DNA of 37,208 bases, taken from contig CAJLEF010000010.1 of the NCBI GenBank assembly GCA_905205665.1, forward strand, positions 1-37,208, written 5' to 3'. Of the stretch, positions 22,919-30,095 are shown piece by piece; the first letter of the stretch is position 1, and every line of letters begins with the position of its first letter. Under the pieces are notes generated by a model that worked only from the letters and a program-made list of their open reading frames with translations, made no database searches and was not told where the DNA came from. This stretch comes from an uncultured Bacillota bacterium (lineage in GTDB: Bacteria > Bacillota_I > Bacilli_A > RF39 > UBA660). The position numbers and the translations under genes were made by a program.

Positions 22919-23232
22919 TACTTTCCCTCTTTTCTTTTAACTACCTCAGTTGTTTTTTCAGTTGGTTTCTTTTTACTTTGAAATAGACTAACGACTAAAG
23001 AAGTAAGTCCTTCAACGATTTTATCGGTTACTAAAACAATTTTATCAGTAGTCGTATCTATTATATGAAAGATACCATCTAAAGATTTTACTTTTTCATC
23101 CACATTATCGACAACTTTTTCTACTTTGTCCAAAGTAATTAAACATTTAATAGCTAAAATAATACCAATAATTAAGATAATAATTAATAAAATATAAATA
23201 ATAATAGGTAAAAATTCTAATAAAAAACTCAT
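22918..23232 (-). CDS. DUF948 (YtxG-like) membrane protein
   Basis: 104 residues from the ATG 9 bases after AAGGAGG; that Shine-Dalgarno lies in the end of the preceding gene. One N-terminal membrane helix (FLPIIIYILLIIILIIGIIL), an amphipathic helix LITLDKVEKVVDNVDEKVKS typical of DUF948, a second weak hydrophobic region and a basic tail. It begins 1 base after the stop of the acidic protein gene and its stop overlaps the YtxH start. Confidence 0.8.
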   Translation of the reverse strand: MSFLLEFLPIIIYILLIIILIIGIILAIKCLITLDKVEKVVDNVDEKVKSLDGIFHIIDTTTDKIVLVTDKIVEGLTSLVVSLFQSKKKPTEKTTEVVKRKEGK

Positions 23233-23233
23233 T

Positions 23234-24040
23234 TTATTCATCCTCCTTATTTTCATACATAGAATCGATTAAATCAAATAAATCATTTTCAAATGAATCA
23301 TTTTCTTTAATTTCTTCTTTTGGTTCTTCTTTTTTCATTTCTTTTTTATCTAGTTGTTCTAAATTCATAGGTACATCTAGTTTTTCATCATCTTCTAAAT
23401 CAATTGCATCAAAAGATGATTCTTCTAAAAGTGCGTCTATGGTCTTTTCTCTATCCACCGTACTTCTTTTGGGAGGATTTATCTTTTTTTCAATATCTTC
23501 TTCTAAAGTACCAAAAGCTCTTTTACGAACATCATCCACATTAACGGTCTTTTTTTCTTCTTTAGCTAAAACGATATCTTCTTTTTTGTAGTTTTTATCT
23601 AAGACACCATAAACGGGAGAAATAACAGGAGATGGTTGAAATTTATGCTTACTTAAAGTCGTATTTTTAGATTCATAAGCACGTCCTTTAATTTCAGGAG
23701 CTTTTATTTTTACATCCGTTTCTTTCTTTATCTTAGGTCTTTCATAATCAAATAAGTTAATCCCCATACTACGATTAGGAGAAACTTCTTTTACTACTTT
23801 TTGCTCTTTTTTTACTTCAGCGAATTCTTCTTCATCAAACACTGGAAAATCAAAAGACTTTTCTGGCTTATAATCTTCGACATTTAAAGAAGGAATATCT
23901 TCCGTCACAGGAATCTTCTTTTTAACCGGTTCTATTTTTGGTTCTTCTTTTGGTATTTCTTCTTTTTTGGGTTCCTCCACAGGAACTTCTATTTCTTCTT
24001 CTTCAAATAATACATTTTTTAATTTATTAAATAATCCCAT
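23234..24040 (-). CDS. Acidic low-complexity protein with amphipathic N-terminus
   Basis: 268 residues. The first 12, MGLFNKLKNVLF, closely match the FtsY start MGLFDKLKNIV in this window and could be a membrane-targeting amphipathic helix. The rest is Glu/Lys/Pro-rich and probably disordered, with repeated EEPKKEE-type blocks and short hydrophobic patches (SFDFPVFDEEEF, SFDAIDLED). No folded domain recognised. Encoded between a lipoprotein and the DUF948/YtxH genes with tight spacing, so it probably belongs to the same envelope unit. A SepF-type N-terminus is possible, but no SepF domain follows. Confidence 0.78.
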   Translation of the reverse strand: MGLFNKLKNVLFEEEEIEVPVEEPKKEEIPKEEPKIEPVKKKIPVTEDIPSLNVEDYKPEKSFDFPVFDEEEFAEVKKEQKVVKEVSPNRSMGINLFDYERPKIKKETDVKIKAPEIKGRAYESKNTTLSKHKFQPSPVISPVYGVLDKNYKKEDIVLAKEEKKTVNVDDVRKRAFGTLEEDIEKKINPPKRSTVDREKTIDALLEESSFDAIDLEDDEKLDVPMNLEQLDKKEMKKEEPKEEIKENDSFENDLFDLIDSMYENKEDE

Positions 24041-24054
24041 GATTACCCTCCATC

Positions 24055-24708
24055 TTACTTCCGAATAAAGTCTGGGTCAACATTTTCTTCTTTATCATCA
24101 TATTGACCATATTCCTCAACAATTTTTAAATAGCCACTTTCTGTCTCGGCACTTTCAAAAATATTATGTTCTACTTCATTTGTCTTCAAAATATCTTCAC
24201 TCATTAAACTATCTAATGCTTGTTTTTGATAGCTAATGGAATTTAATATGCTCATTGCATAGGTAATAGCCTTATTCGTATCTTCTTCTTTATCTACTAT
24301 CACCTCTATTTTAGCATAATTATACATGATTTCAATAAAATATTTGTTGTTTGTCGTATTTTTTATTTCGACATATCCAAACAAATCATTATGTTCTATA
24401 CCCCGACTATAATAGGCACTTGTATTTATTTTATAGTCTTTTTTAATACCTTTATAATAACTAACACGGTCAACATACATATAGTATATGTTATTTTCTT
24501 GTTCTAAGATTTCATTACTTGATTCGTGAGTTATTACTCGCATTCCTTTGGGAACATAGTAAGTATAACCAGCTCGATAAACATTTTTTAATTTAGTAGA
24601 ATCAACAAGCGTGGCATTTAAAAGCGTGTCTAAAGAAGTATTTTCAACTCTTGTACATCCTACTGCTAAAAACAAAACCAAAAGTATCAAACTTATTTTT
24701 TTTGCCAT
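24055..24708 (-). CDS. Predicted lipoprotein, unknown function
   Basis: 217 residues. Signal peptide with lipobox LAVGC (Cys at ~20), so it should be exported and lipidated. The mature part is mixed alpha/beta with Tyr-rich strands (GYTYYVPKGMRVITHE, IYYMYVDRVSYYKG, KYFIEIMYNYAKIEVIV). I do not recognise a family. The ATG follows AAGGAG by 7 bases; a GTG two codons upstream overlaps the Shine-Dalgarno and was rejected. It is 40 bases downstream of ffh and starts the envelope operon to 22451. Confidence 0.85.
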   Translation of the reverse strand: MAKKISLILLVLFLAVGCTRVENTSLDTLLNATLVDSTKLKNVYRAGYTYYVPKGMRVITHESSNEILEQENNIYYMYVDRVSYYKGIKKDYKINTSAYYSRGIEHNDLFGYVEIKNTTNNKYFIEIMYNYAKIEVIVDKEEDTNKAITYAMSILNSISYQKQALDSLMSEDILKTNEVEHNIFESAETESGYLKIVEEYGQYDDKEENVDPDFIRK

Positions 24709-24748
24709 AAACACGCTCCTTAACTAGACAAGTATATCAGAAAATCTT

Positions 24749-26056
24749 CTAAAACGGTAGTTTTAAATTCCCATTTTTCATCATTTTCATCATTTTTTTC
24801 ATTTCTTCAAATTGATTTAAAAGACGATTAATTTCCTCGACTGGTCTTCCTGAACCTTTACTAATCCTTTGTTTACGACTATTTTTCAAAACTTCAGGAT
24901 GTTTTCTTTCATATGGTGTCATCGATAAAATGATAGCTTCAATGTGGGCCATTTGTTTTGGGTCAATAGAAACATTATTAAGCCCCATCTTACGCGCTTG
25001 AGGAAGCATTTTAACAATATTTTCAAGGGGGCCTAATTTTCTAACTTGTTTTAAATTAGTTAAAAAGTCTTCTAAATCATATTTACCACTCATCATTCTT
25101 TCGGCTTCTCGTTTAGCTTCATCTTCTGAAATGATATTTTCTACTTTTTCGGCAATCCCCATGATATCACCCATGTCTAAAATACGTTCAGCCATACGGG
25201 TTGGAAAAAATGGAGATAAGCCGTCTAATTTTTCAGAATCACCGACAAATTTAATGGGAACATTCGTTAAATGTCTAACGGATAAGGCAACTCCACCTTT
25301 GGTGTTACCATCTAATTTTGTTAAAATACATCCAGTTAATTTTAAACTGTTATTAAATCCTTCAATAACATTAATGGCATCTTGTCCCATCATCGCATCA
25401 ATTACAAGTAATACTTCATGTGGTTTAAATTCACTTTCTATTTCTTTTAATTCATCCATTAAAGCCTCATCAATGTGAAGACGTCCAGCAGTATCGATAA
25501 TGATATAATCATTTTTATTTTCTTTGGCATAAGTAAGAGCATGATTAATGATTTCAACAGGATTTTTCTTTCCTTCTTCAAACACAGGAATATTTAAACT
25601 TTTTCCTACTTCTTTTAATTGGTCAATAGCCGCGGGTCTATAAATATCGCAGGCAACAAGTAAAGGATGTTTAGCTTCCTTTTTACGTAAATAATTAGCA
25701 AGTTTTCCCGCCGTGGTAGTTTTTCCTGAGCCTTGTAAACCAACAAGCATTAAAATTGTTGGATTTTCTTTTGTTTCTAAAGGAGCTACTTCACCTCCTA
25801 ATAAAGATATTAATTCATCTTTAACAATTTTAATAAACAGTTCATCTGGTTTAACATTTTTTTGAACTTCCATTCCTAAAGCTTTTTCTTTAACATTAGC
25901 CACGAATTCTTTAACAACCGTATAGTTAACGTCAGCTTCTAGAAGGGCCATTCTAATTTCTCGCATAGCCTCCCCGATATTTTCTTCGGTAATAGTTCCC
26001 ATTCCCCGGATGTTTTTAATCGCATTAGTTAAACGATCTCCTAAATATTCAAACAT
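24749..26056 (-). CDS. ffh: Signal recognition particle protein Ffh (SRP54)
   Basis: 435 residues. N domain (~1-85, ALLEADVNYTVVKEFV), G domain with GLQGSGKTTTAGKLA (~106), DIYRPAAIDQL, DTAGRLHIDE and TKLDGNTKGG, and a Met-rich M domain (~305-435) ending in KKMMKMMKNGNLKLPF. It binds signal sequences and 4.5S RNA at the ribosome and delivers nascent chains to FtsY. Third gene of pilin-ftsY-ylxM-ffh, with GAGGAATT Shine-Dalgarno. Confidence 0.98.
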   Translation of the reverse strand: MFEYLGDRLTNAIKNIRGMGTITEENIGEAMREIRMALLEADVNYTVVKEFVANVKEKALGMEVQKNVKPDELFIKIVKDELISLLGGEVAPLETKENPTILMLVGLQGSGKTTTAGKLANYLRKKEAKHPLLVACDIYRPAAIDQLKEVGKSLNIPVFEEGKKNPVEIINHALTYAKENKNDYIIIDTAGRLHIDEALMDELKEIESEFKPHEVLLVIDAMMGQDAINVIEGFNNSLKLTGCILTKLDGNTKGGVALSVRHLTNVPIKFVGDSEKLDGLSPFFPTRMAERILDMGDIMGIAEKVENIISEDEAKREAERMMSGKYDLEDFLTNLKQVRKLGPLENIVKMLPQARKMGLNNVSIDPKQMAHIEAIILSMTPYERKHPEVLKNSRKQRISKGSGRPVEEINRLLNQFEEMKKMMKMMKNGNLKLPF

Positions 26057-26071
26057 AAAAATTCCTCTTTT

Positions 26072-26368
26072 CTAACTGATAATTTTTTCAAGTTCCCTTT
26101 TTAAATTCTCATCTTCTATTTTTTCACTTAATTCCATTAATTTTTCATTTTTTTCTTTTATGTGTAAAATACTTTCATATTTACTTAATTTGTTTTCCAC
26201 GATTTTTACGGTATTTCCGACCGCACTTCTCGAGATATTTAAATTCTCACTAATTTCTCCCATAGAATAATTTTCTTCATAATAAAGAGCAAATATTTCT
26301 TTTTCTTTAGTAGTTAAAAGTTCTTTGTAAAAATTGAATAAGTCATTATAGTATAAAAATTTATTCAT
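26072..26368 (-). CDS. ylxM: YlxM-family HTH protein, SRP accessory
   Basis: 98 residues, sigma-70 region-4-like helix-turn-helix (EKEIFALYYEENYSMGEISE then LNISRSAVGNTVKIVENKL). YlxM proteins bind SRP components and stimulate targeting. The ATG at 26366-26368 follows AAAGGA and starts inside the ftsY coding region (8-base overlap), so translation is coupled. The order ftsY-ylxM-ffh is conserved in Bacillota. Confidence 0.93.
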   Translation of the reverse strand: MNKFLYYNDLFNFYKELLTTKEKEIFALYYEENYSMGEISENLNISRSAVGNTVKIVENKLSKYESILHIKEKNEKLMELSEKIEDENLKRELEKIIS

Positions 26369-27353
26369 GGTCAATCATTCCTTTGAATAAGCCATAAATA
26401 TAAGCTTCAATATCAAAAGGTTTTAAATCTTCCATTTTCTCCCCAAGGCCAATAAATTTAACGGGTATTCCTACAGCTTCTTTAATAGCTAAGACAATAC
26501 CACCTTTGGCCGTACCATCTAATTTAGTTAAAACAATACCTGTAATGTTGGTGATTTCGCCAAAACTTTTAGCTTGTAAAATACCATTTTGACCAGTAGT
26601 CGCGTCTATTACAAGTAAAACTTCATGAGGTGCCCCGGGAATTTGACGGTCAATAATCCGATTTATTTTTTCTAATTCTTGCATTAAGTTAACCTTGTTT
26701 TGTAATCTTCCTGCGGTATCTACTAAAACAATATCAACATTTTCTTCTTTGGCTTTGGCTAACCCATCAAAGATAACGCCAGCAGGATCTTTACTTTCAC
26801 TTCCAAAGAATAAAGTTTTGGTTTTCTCACTCCAATCTTTTAGTTGCTCTACAGCACCCGCTCTAAAGGTATCACCCGCAATCATCATTACTTTTTTACC
26901 TTCTTTTTTATATTTGTAAGCTAATTTAGCAATACTTGTCGTTTTACCAACACCGTTCACACCAACCATTAAAATAACTGTTGGTCCTTCTTTAGCAAAA
27001 TTAATTTTATCTGATAAAGATTCATTATTAACATAAATAATGAAAAGCTCATCGACAATAACTTCATTTAAATATTTAGTATCTGTGATATTTTCTTTTT
27101 TAACACGTTCTTTTAGACGATCTAAAAAATCAAAAACGGTATTGACACCAATATCAGCCATGATTAAAATTTGTTCTAGTTCTTCAAAGTATTCCTCATT
27201 TACTTTATTGTATTTGATACCTAATAAGCTTAATTTAGAAACAAATTCATCTCTTGTTTTTTCTAACCCTTTTTCATAATCTTTTAAATTTTCTTTTTCT
27301 TCAATATCTTCTTTTTTGGTTACTATATTTTTTAATTTATCAAATAATCCCAT
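26361..27353 (-). CDS. ftsY: Signal recognition particle receptor FtsY
   Basis: 330 residues. A short amphipathic N-terminus (MGLFDKLKNIV) replaces the long acidic A domain; N domain ~30-105; G domain with GVNGVGKTTSIAKLA, DTFRAGAVEQL, DTAGRLQNKVN and TKLDGTAKGG. It is the membrane receptor for Ffh. The ATG follows GAGGAAAC; a 9-codon upstream extension lacks support. It lies 14 bases after a pilin-like gene, so ftsY may be read from that gene's promoter at 27792-27820. Confidence 0.97.
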   Translation of the reverse strand: MGLFDKLKNIVTKKEDIEEKENLKDYEKGLEKTRDEFVSKLSLLGIKYNKVNEEYFEELEQILIMADIGVNTVFDFLDRLKERVKKENITDTKYLNEVIVDELFIIYVNNESLSDKINFAKEGPTVILMVGVNGVGKTTSIAKLAYKYKKEGKKVMMIAGDTFRAGAVEQLKDWSEKTKTLFFGSESKDPAGVIFDGLAKAKEENVDIVLVDTAGRLQNKVNLMQELEKINRIIDRQIPGAPHEVLLVIDATTGQNGILQAKSFGEITNITGIVLTKLDGTAKGGIVLAIKEAVGIPVKFIGLGEKMEDLKPFDIEAYIYGLFKGMIDHE

Positions 27354-27367
27354 AATGTTTCCTCTTT

Positions 27368-27775
27368 CTAATAGGCGCATGTATCATCTTCTATGTAGGT
27401 TTCTAAAGAATCATACGAGCCATCTTGTTTACGATAAACAACAATTTTTTTATCTTCTTTGCAGATATTATTTTTATTTTCAAATAATCCTGATTGAATA
27501 AGTTCTGATACCGTTAATTTAACATAGCAGTTTTTATCTTTACTTGTAGTTCTTGCTGGATTAAAAGTATCCGGGCAAACTTTAAAATAATATTTCTTAT
27601 TAGAAACATAAGTAATGGCAGTGTCTTTTAAACTTTTAATTTGTTCTTGTAAAAGATTTTCTCTACTTTCATTTAAGGTTTTTGTGATACTGGTTGCTGC
27701 AAGGGTCATCAAAAGGCCTAAAATACTTATTACCGCAATAAGTTCTACTAATGTAAAACCACGTTTATTTATCAT
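27368..27775 (-). CDS. Type IV pilin-like (pseudopilin) protein upstream of ftsY
   Basis: 135 residues from the ATG after GGTGG; begins MINKRGFTLVELIAVISILG with a G|F peptidase site and Glu5, then a hydrophobic helix. The globular domain has four Cys (VCPDTF, KNCYVKL, NNICKED, DDTCAY), probably two disulfides. LTVSELIQSGLFE is the same element as VGFLVEQGLIK of the pilin at 4925 and VNRLLEEGKIS at 30096. First gene of a predicted pilin-ftsY-ylxM-ffh operon, which is an unusual place for a pilin. Confidence 0.85.
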   Translation of the reverse strand: MINKRGFTLVELIAVISILGLLMTLAATSITKTLNESRENLLQEQIKSLKDTAITYVSNKKYYFKVCPDTFNPARTTSKDKNCYVKLTVSELIQSGLFENKNNICKEDKKIVVYRKQDGSYDSLETYIEDDTCAY

Positions 27776-27791
27776 GCTTACCACCTGTTTC

Positions 27792-27820
27792 ATTATAGCA
27801 TTAAAACTTTACAATTACAA
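27792..27820 (-). promoter_or_regulatory. SigA-type promoter for pilin-ftsY-ylxM-ffh
   Basis: Reading minus: TTGTAA (27815-27820), 17-base spacer, TATAAT (27792-27797). The leader would be only about 10 bases. Confidence 0.7.
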
Positions 27821-27836
27821 TTTTTTGCGTTATAAT
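27808..27836 (+). promoter_or_regulatory. SigA-type promoter for rnjA
   Basis: TTTACA (27808-27813), 17-base spacer, TATAAT (27831-27836). It interlocks with the minus-strand promoter at 27792-27820. Confidence 0.75.
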
Positions 27837-27890
27837 TCATTCAGCGAAACAACTTTAAACTTATTTTTTGAAAGGAGAATTTTATTAATT

Positions 27891-29564
27891 ATGCAAAATA
27901 ATAAGGATATCACGTCCGTTATTGCTTTAGGCGGGCTTGGTGAAGTTGGTAAAAATATGTATGTCGTTTCTCACCAGGACGAAATTATCATTATTGATGC
28001 TGGTGTTATGTTTCCCGAAGAAGACTTAATGGGAATTGATTATGTTATTCAAGATGTTACTTATTTAAAAGAAAATGAAGATAAAATTAAAGCGCTAGTA
28101 ATTACTCATGGTCATGAAGATCACATTGGTGGTATTTCTTTTTTACTTCAAAATGTCAAAATACCAGTGATTTATGCCCCTCGTATTGCGGCGAGTTTAA
28201 TCAGAAATAAATTAGAGGATAATCATTTAGATTATCAAAATATTGAGGTTATCAACAAAGTTAGCCATTTAAAATTTAAATATTTTGAACTTGAGTTTAT
28301 TAATACAACTCATTCCATTCCGGATAGTTTCGCTGTTGTTATTAGAACTCCTCAAGGTATTATATTTGAAACAGGTGATTTTAAATTCGATTTAACCCCT
28401 ATTGGTCCTATCGCTGATTTTCACAAAATTGCTAAAATTGGTGAAGAAGGTGTTAAACTTTTACTTTCTGATAGTACAAATGCTTTATCTGAAGGTTTTT
28501 CAAAGTCAGAGTCTTGTGTTGATGAAACATTAAATGATATTGTTTCTAAACATTATGGCCGCGTTATTATTGCTACCTTCGCTTCTAACATTTATCGTTT
28601 AAAACATATCGTGGAAACTTGTCGTAAAAATAATCGTCAAATTATGGTTTTCGGTCGTAGTATGAAAACAAGTATTGAAATTGCTTTAGAAAATGGTTTG
28701 ATTAGTGATCGTAGTATTTTTATAGATCCTCAAAAAGCAAAAAGTTTAAAACGCAATGAAATTTGTATTTTATGTACTGGTAGTCAAGGAGAACCTCTTG
28801 CCGCTTTATCAAGAATTGCCAATGGAACGGATAAACAAATATCTCTTTTAAATGATGACTTAGTTGTTTTCTCATCTAAACCTATTCCAGGTAATGCTGC
28901 TAGTGTTAGTCGTGTTATTAACAAACTTTATTTAAAAGGCGTTAAAGTATTTACAAATAATGAATTTTCAGATATCCACACCTCTGGTCATGGTAAACAA
29001 GAAGAATTAAAATTAATGCTTCGTCTTGTTAAACCAAAATATTTTATGCCAATGCATGGGGAATATCGTATGCTTATGGCCCATCGTGATTTAGCTATTG
29101 ATTGTGATGTTCCTAAAGAAAATATTTTCATTTGTAAAAACGGTGATGTGATTAATCTTACCAATGATGGTATCGTAAGAGGCAAAAGTGTTTGTGCTGG
29201 CGATGTTTATGTTGATGGTTCTCGTATTGGTGGTATTGGCTCTTCTATTATAAAAGAAAGAAAAGTTATGAGCCATGATGGTATTTTAATGGCTATTATC
29301 AATATTAATCCTTTAACCAAACAATTATTATTAAAACCAAATGTTACGACAAGAGGATTTGTTATGGTTAATGAAAACGCTAATCTTATTGATAAGATTG
29401 AAAAGAAAATTTCTCAAATTGTTAGAGATAGCTTTTCTAAAGGAAATTACAGTTATACAGATTTAAAAGGTCAAATCATTTTAGATTTATCTCCATATAT
29501 TAGTGCTTTAACAGGAAGACACCCAATGATTTTACCAGTTATTATGGAAGTTAAACAAAATTAA
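27891..29564 (+). CDS. rnjA: Ribonuclease J1
   Basis: 557 residues (555 in Bacillus). Metallo-beta-lactamase core with intact THGHEDHIGG, THSIPDS, TGDF and, in the beta-CASP part, HTSGHGKQEELKLM and MHGEYRML; C-terminal domain ~455-557. It is the 5'-3' exonuclease and endonuclease of RNA decay. The frame is open for 92 codons further upstream, but that is antisense to the pilin gene; the ATG at 27891 with GAAAGGAG is the start. Bidirectional terminator downstream. Confidence 0.97.
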   Translation: MQNNKDITSVIALGGLGEVGKNMYVVSHQDEIIIIDAGVMFPEEDLMGIDYVIQDVTYLKENEDKIKALVITHGHEDHIGGISFLLQNVKIPVIYAPRIAASLIRNKLEDNHLDYQNIEVINKVSHLKFKYFELEFINTTHSIPDSFAVVIRTPQGIIFETGDFKFDLTPIGPIADFHKIAKIGEEGVKLLLSDSTNALSEGFSKSESCVDETLNDIVSKHYGRVIIATFASNIYRLKHIVETCRKNNRQIMVFGRSMKTSIEIALENGLISDRSIFIDPQKAKSLKRNEICILCTGSQGEPLAALSRIANGTDKQISLLNDDLVVFSSKPIPGNAASVSRVINKLYLKGVKVFTNNEFSDIHTSGHGKQEELKLMLRLVKPKYFMPMHGEYRMLMAHRDLAIDCDVPKENIFICKNGDVINLTNDGIVRGKSVCAGDVYVDGSRIGGIGSSIIKERKVMSHDGILMAIININPLTKQLLLKPNVTTRGFVMVNENANLIDKIEKKISQIVRDSFSKGNYSYTDLKGQIILDLSPYISALTGRHPMILPVIMEVKQN

Positions 29565-29571
29565 ACATTAA

Positions 29572-29600
29572 AAAAAGGCTTTGTCAAAAAGTCTTTTTTT
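29572..29600. terminator. Bidirectional terminator between rnjA and the 160-aa membrane gene
   Basis: 11-bp stem AAAAAGGCTTT (29572-29582) / AAAGTCTTTTT (29588-29598), one G-T pair, T-run on plus and A/T on minus. Confidence 0.85.
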
Positions 29601-30082
29601 TAACGAAAGAAACTAATTGAAAAATTAGAATCTCCTTCACATTCAATATTACTTAAATAAGTATCTGTAATTTCAAATTCACAAGTAAAGCTATTATCAC
29701 TAGGTAAAAGTTTAGAAAGATCCTTATTCTGTTTTAAGGAAACAAGACTAAAGGAACCTGTAAAGGTTTTATCTTTATTGTAATATTTTTGCTTTGGAAT
29801 TTCATTTAAAACAGCTTCATAAAGATTAACATTTAAACTTTGTTCTTCAATATTATCATCAATATATGTTAACTTATTATTATTTTGTTCGTAACTACCC
29901 GAATAACTATAGCCATCTTCTTCGACTTCATAAGAAATATCAAAATCATAATTTTCATTCATTTTAGAAGCTAATTTTTGATAAGAAATATGGGTACTGT
30001 AGAACCAAAAGGCTGTTCCACCACCCGCTACTAAAACGAGAACTAGAATAATTCCTAAAATGATGAATACATTTTTCTTCAT
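29600..30082 (-). CDS. Hypothetical single-span extracellular protein, partner of the giant pilin
   Basis: 160 residues with one N-terminal membrane helix (~5-25, VFIILGIILVLVLVAGGGTA) and an extracellular beta-rich domain (YSYSGSYEQNNNKLTYIDD; two Cys near the C-terminus, FTCEFEI and NIECEGD, likely a disulfide). No known family. It lies 13 bases after the 729-residue pilin-like gene with AAAGGAGAG before its ATG, so the two are co-expressed and the product may anchor or chaperone the pilin. Confidence 0.8.
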   Translation of the reverse strand: MKKNVFIILGIILVLVLVAGGGTAFWFYSTHISYQKLASKMNENYDFDISYEVEEDGYSYSGSYEQNNNKLTYIDDNIEEQSLNVNLYEAVLNEIPKQKYYNKDKTFTGSFSLVSLKQNKDLSKLLPSDNSFTCEFEITDTYLSNIECEGDSNFSISFFR

Positions 30083-30095
30083 TATTATCTCTCCT

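Noticed and set aside
25131..25478. 115-codon plus-strand frame opposite ffh
   Set aside because: Shadow of a conserved gene, with no Shine-Dalgarno and no recognisable protein features. The same applies to frames opposite der, rnjA, the flippase and RNase J2.
27615..27890. Open 92-codon N-terminal extension of RNase J1
   Set aside because: It is antisense to the pilin gene, lacks a Shine-Dalgarno and precedes the rnjA promoter; the ATG at 27891 gives normal length.
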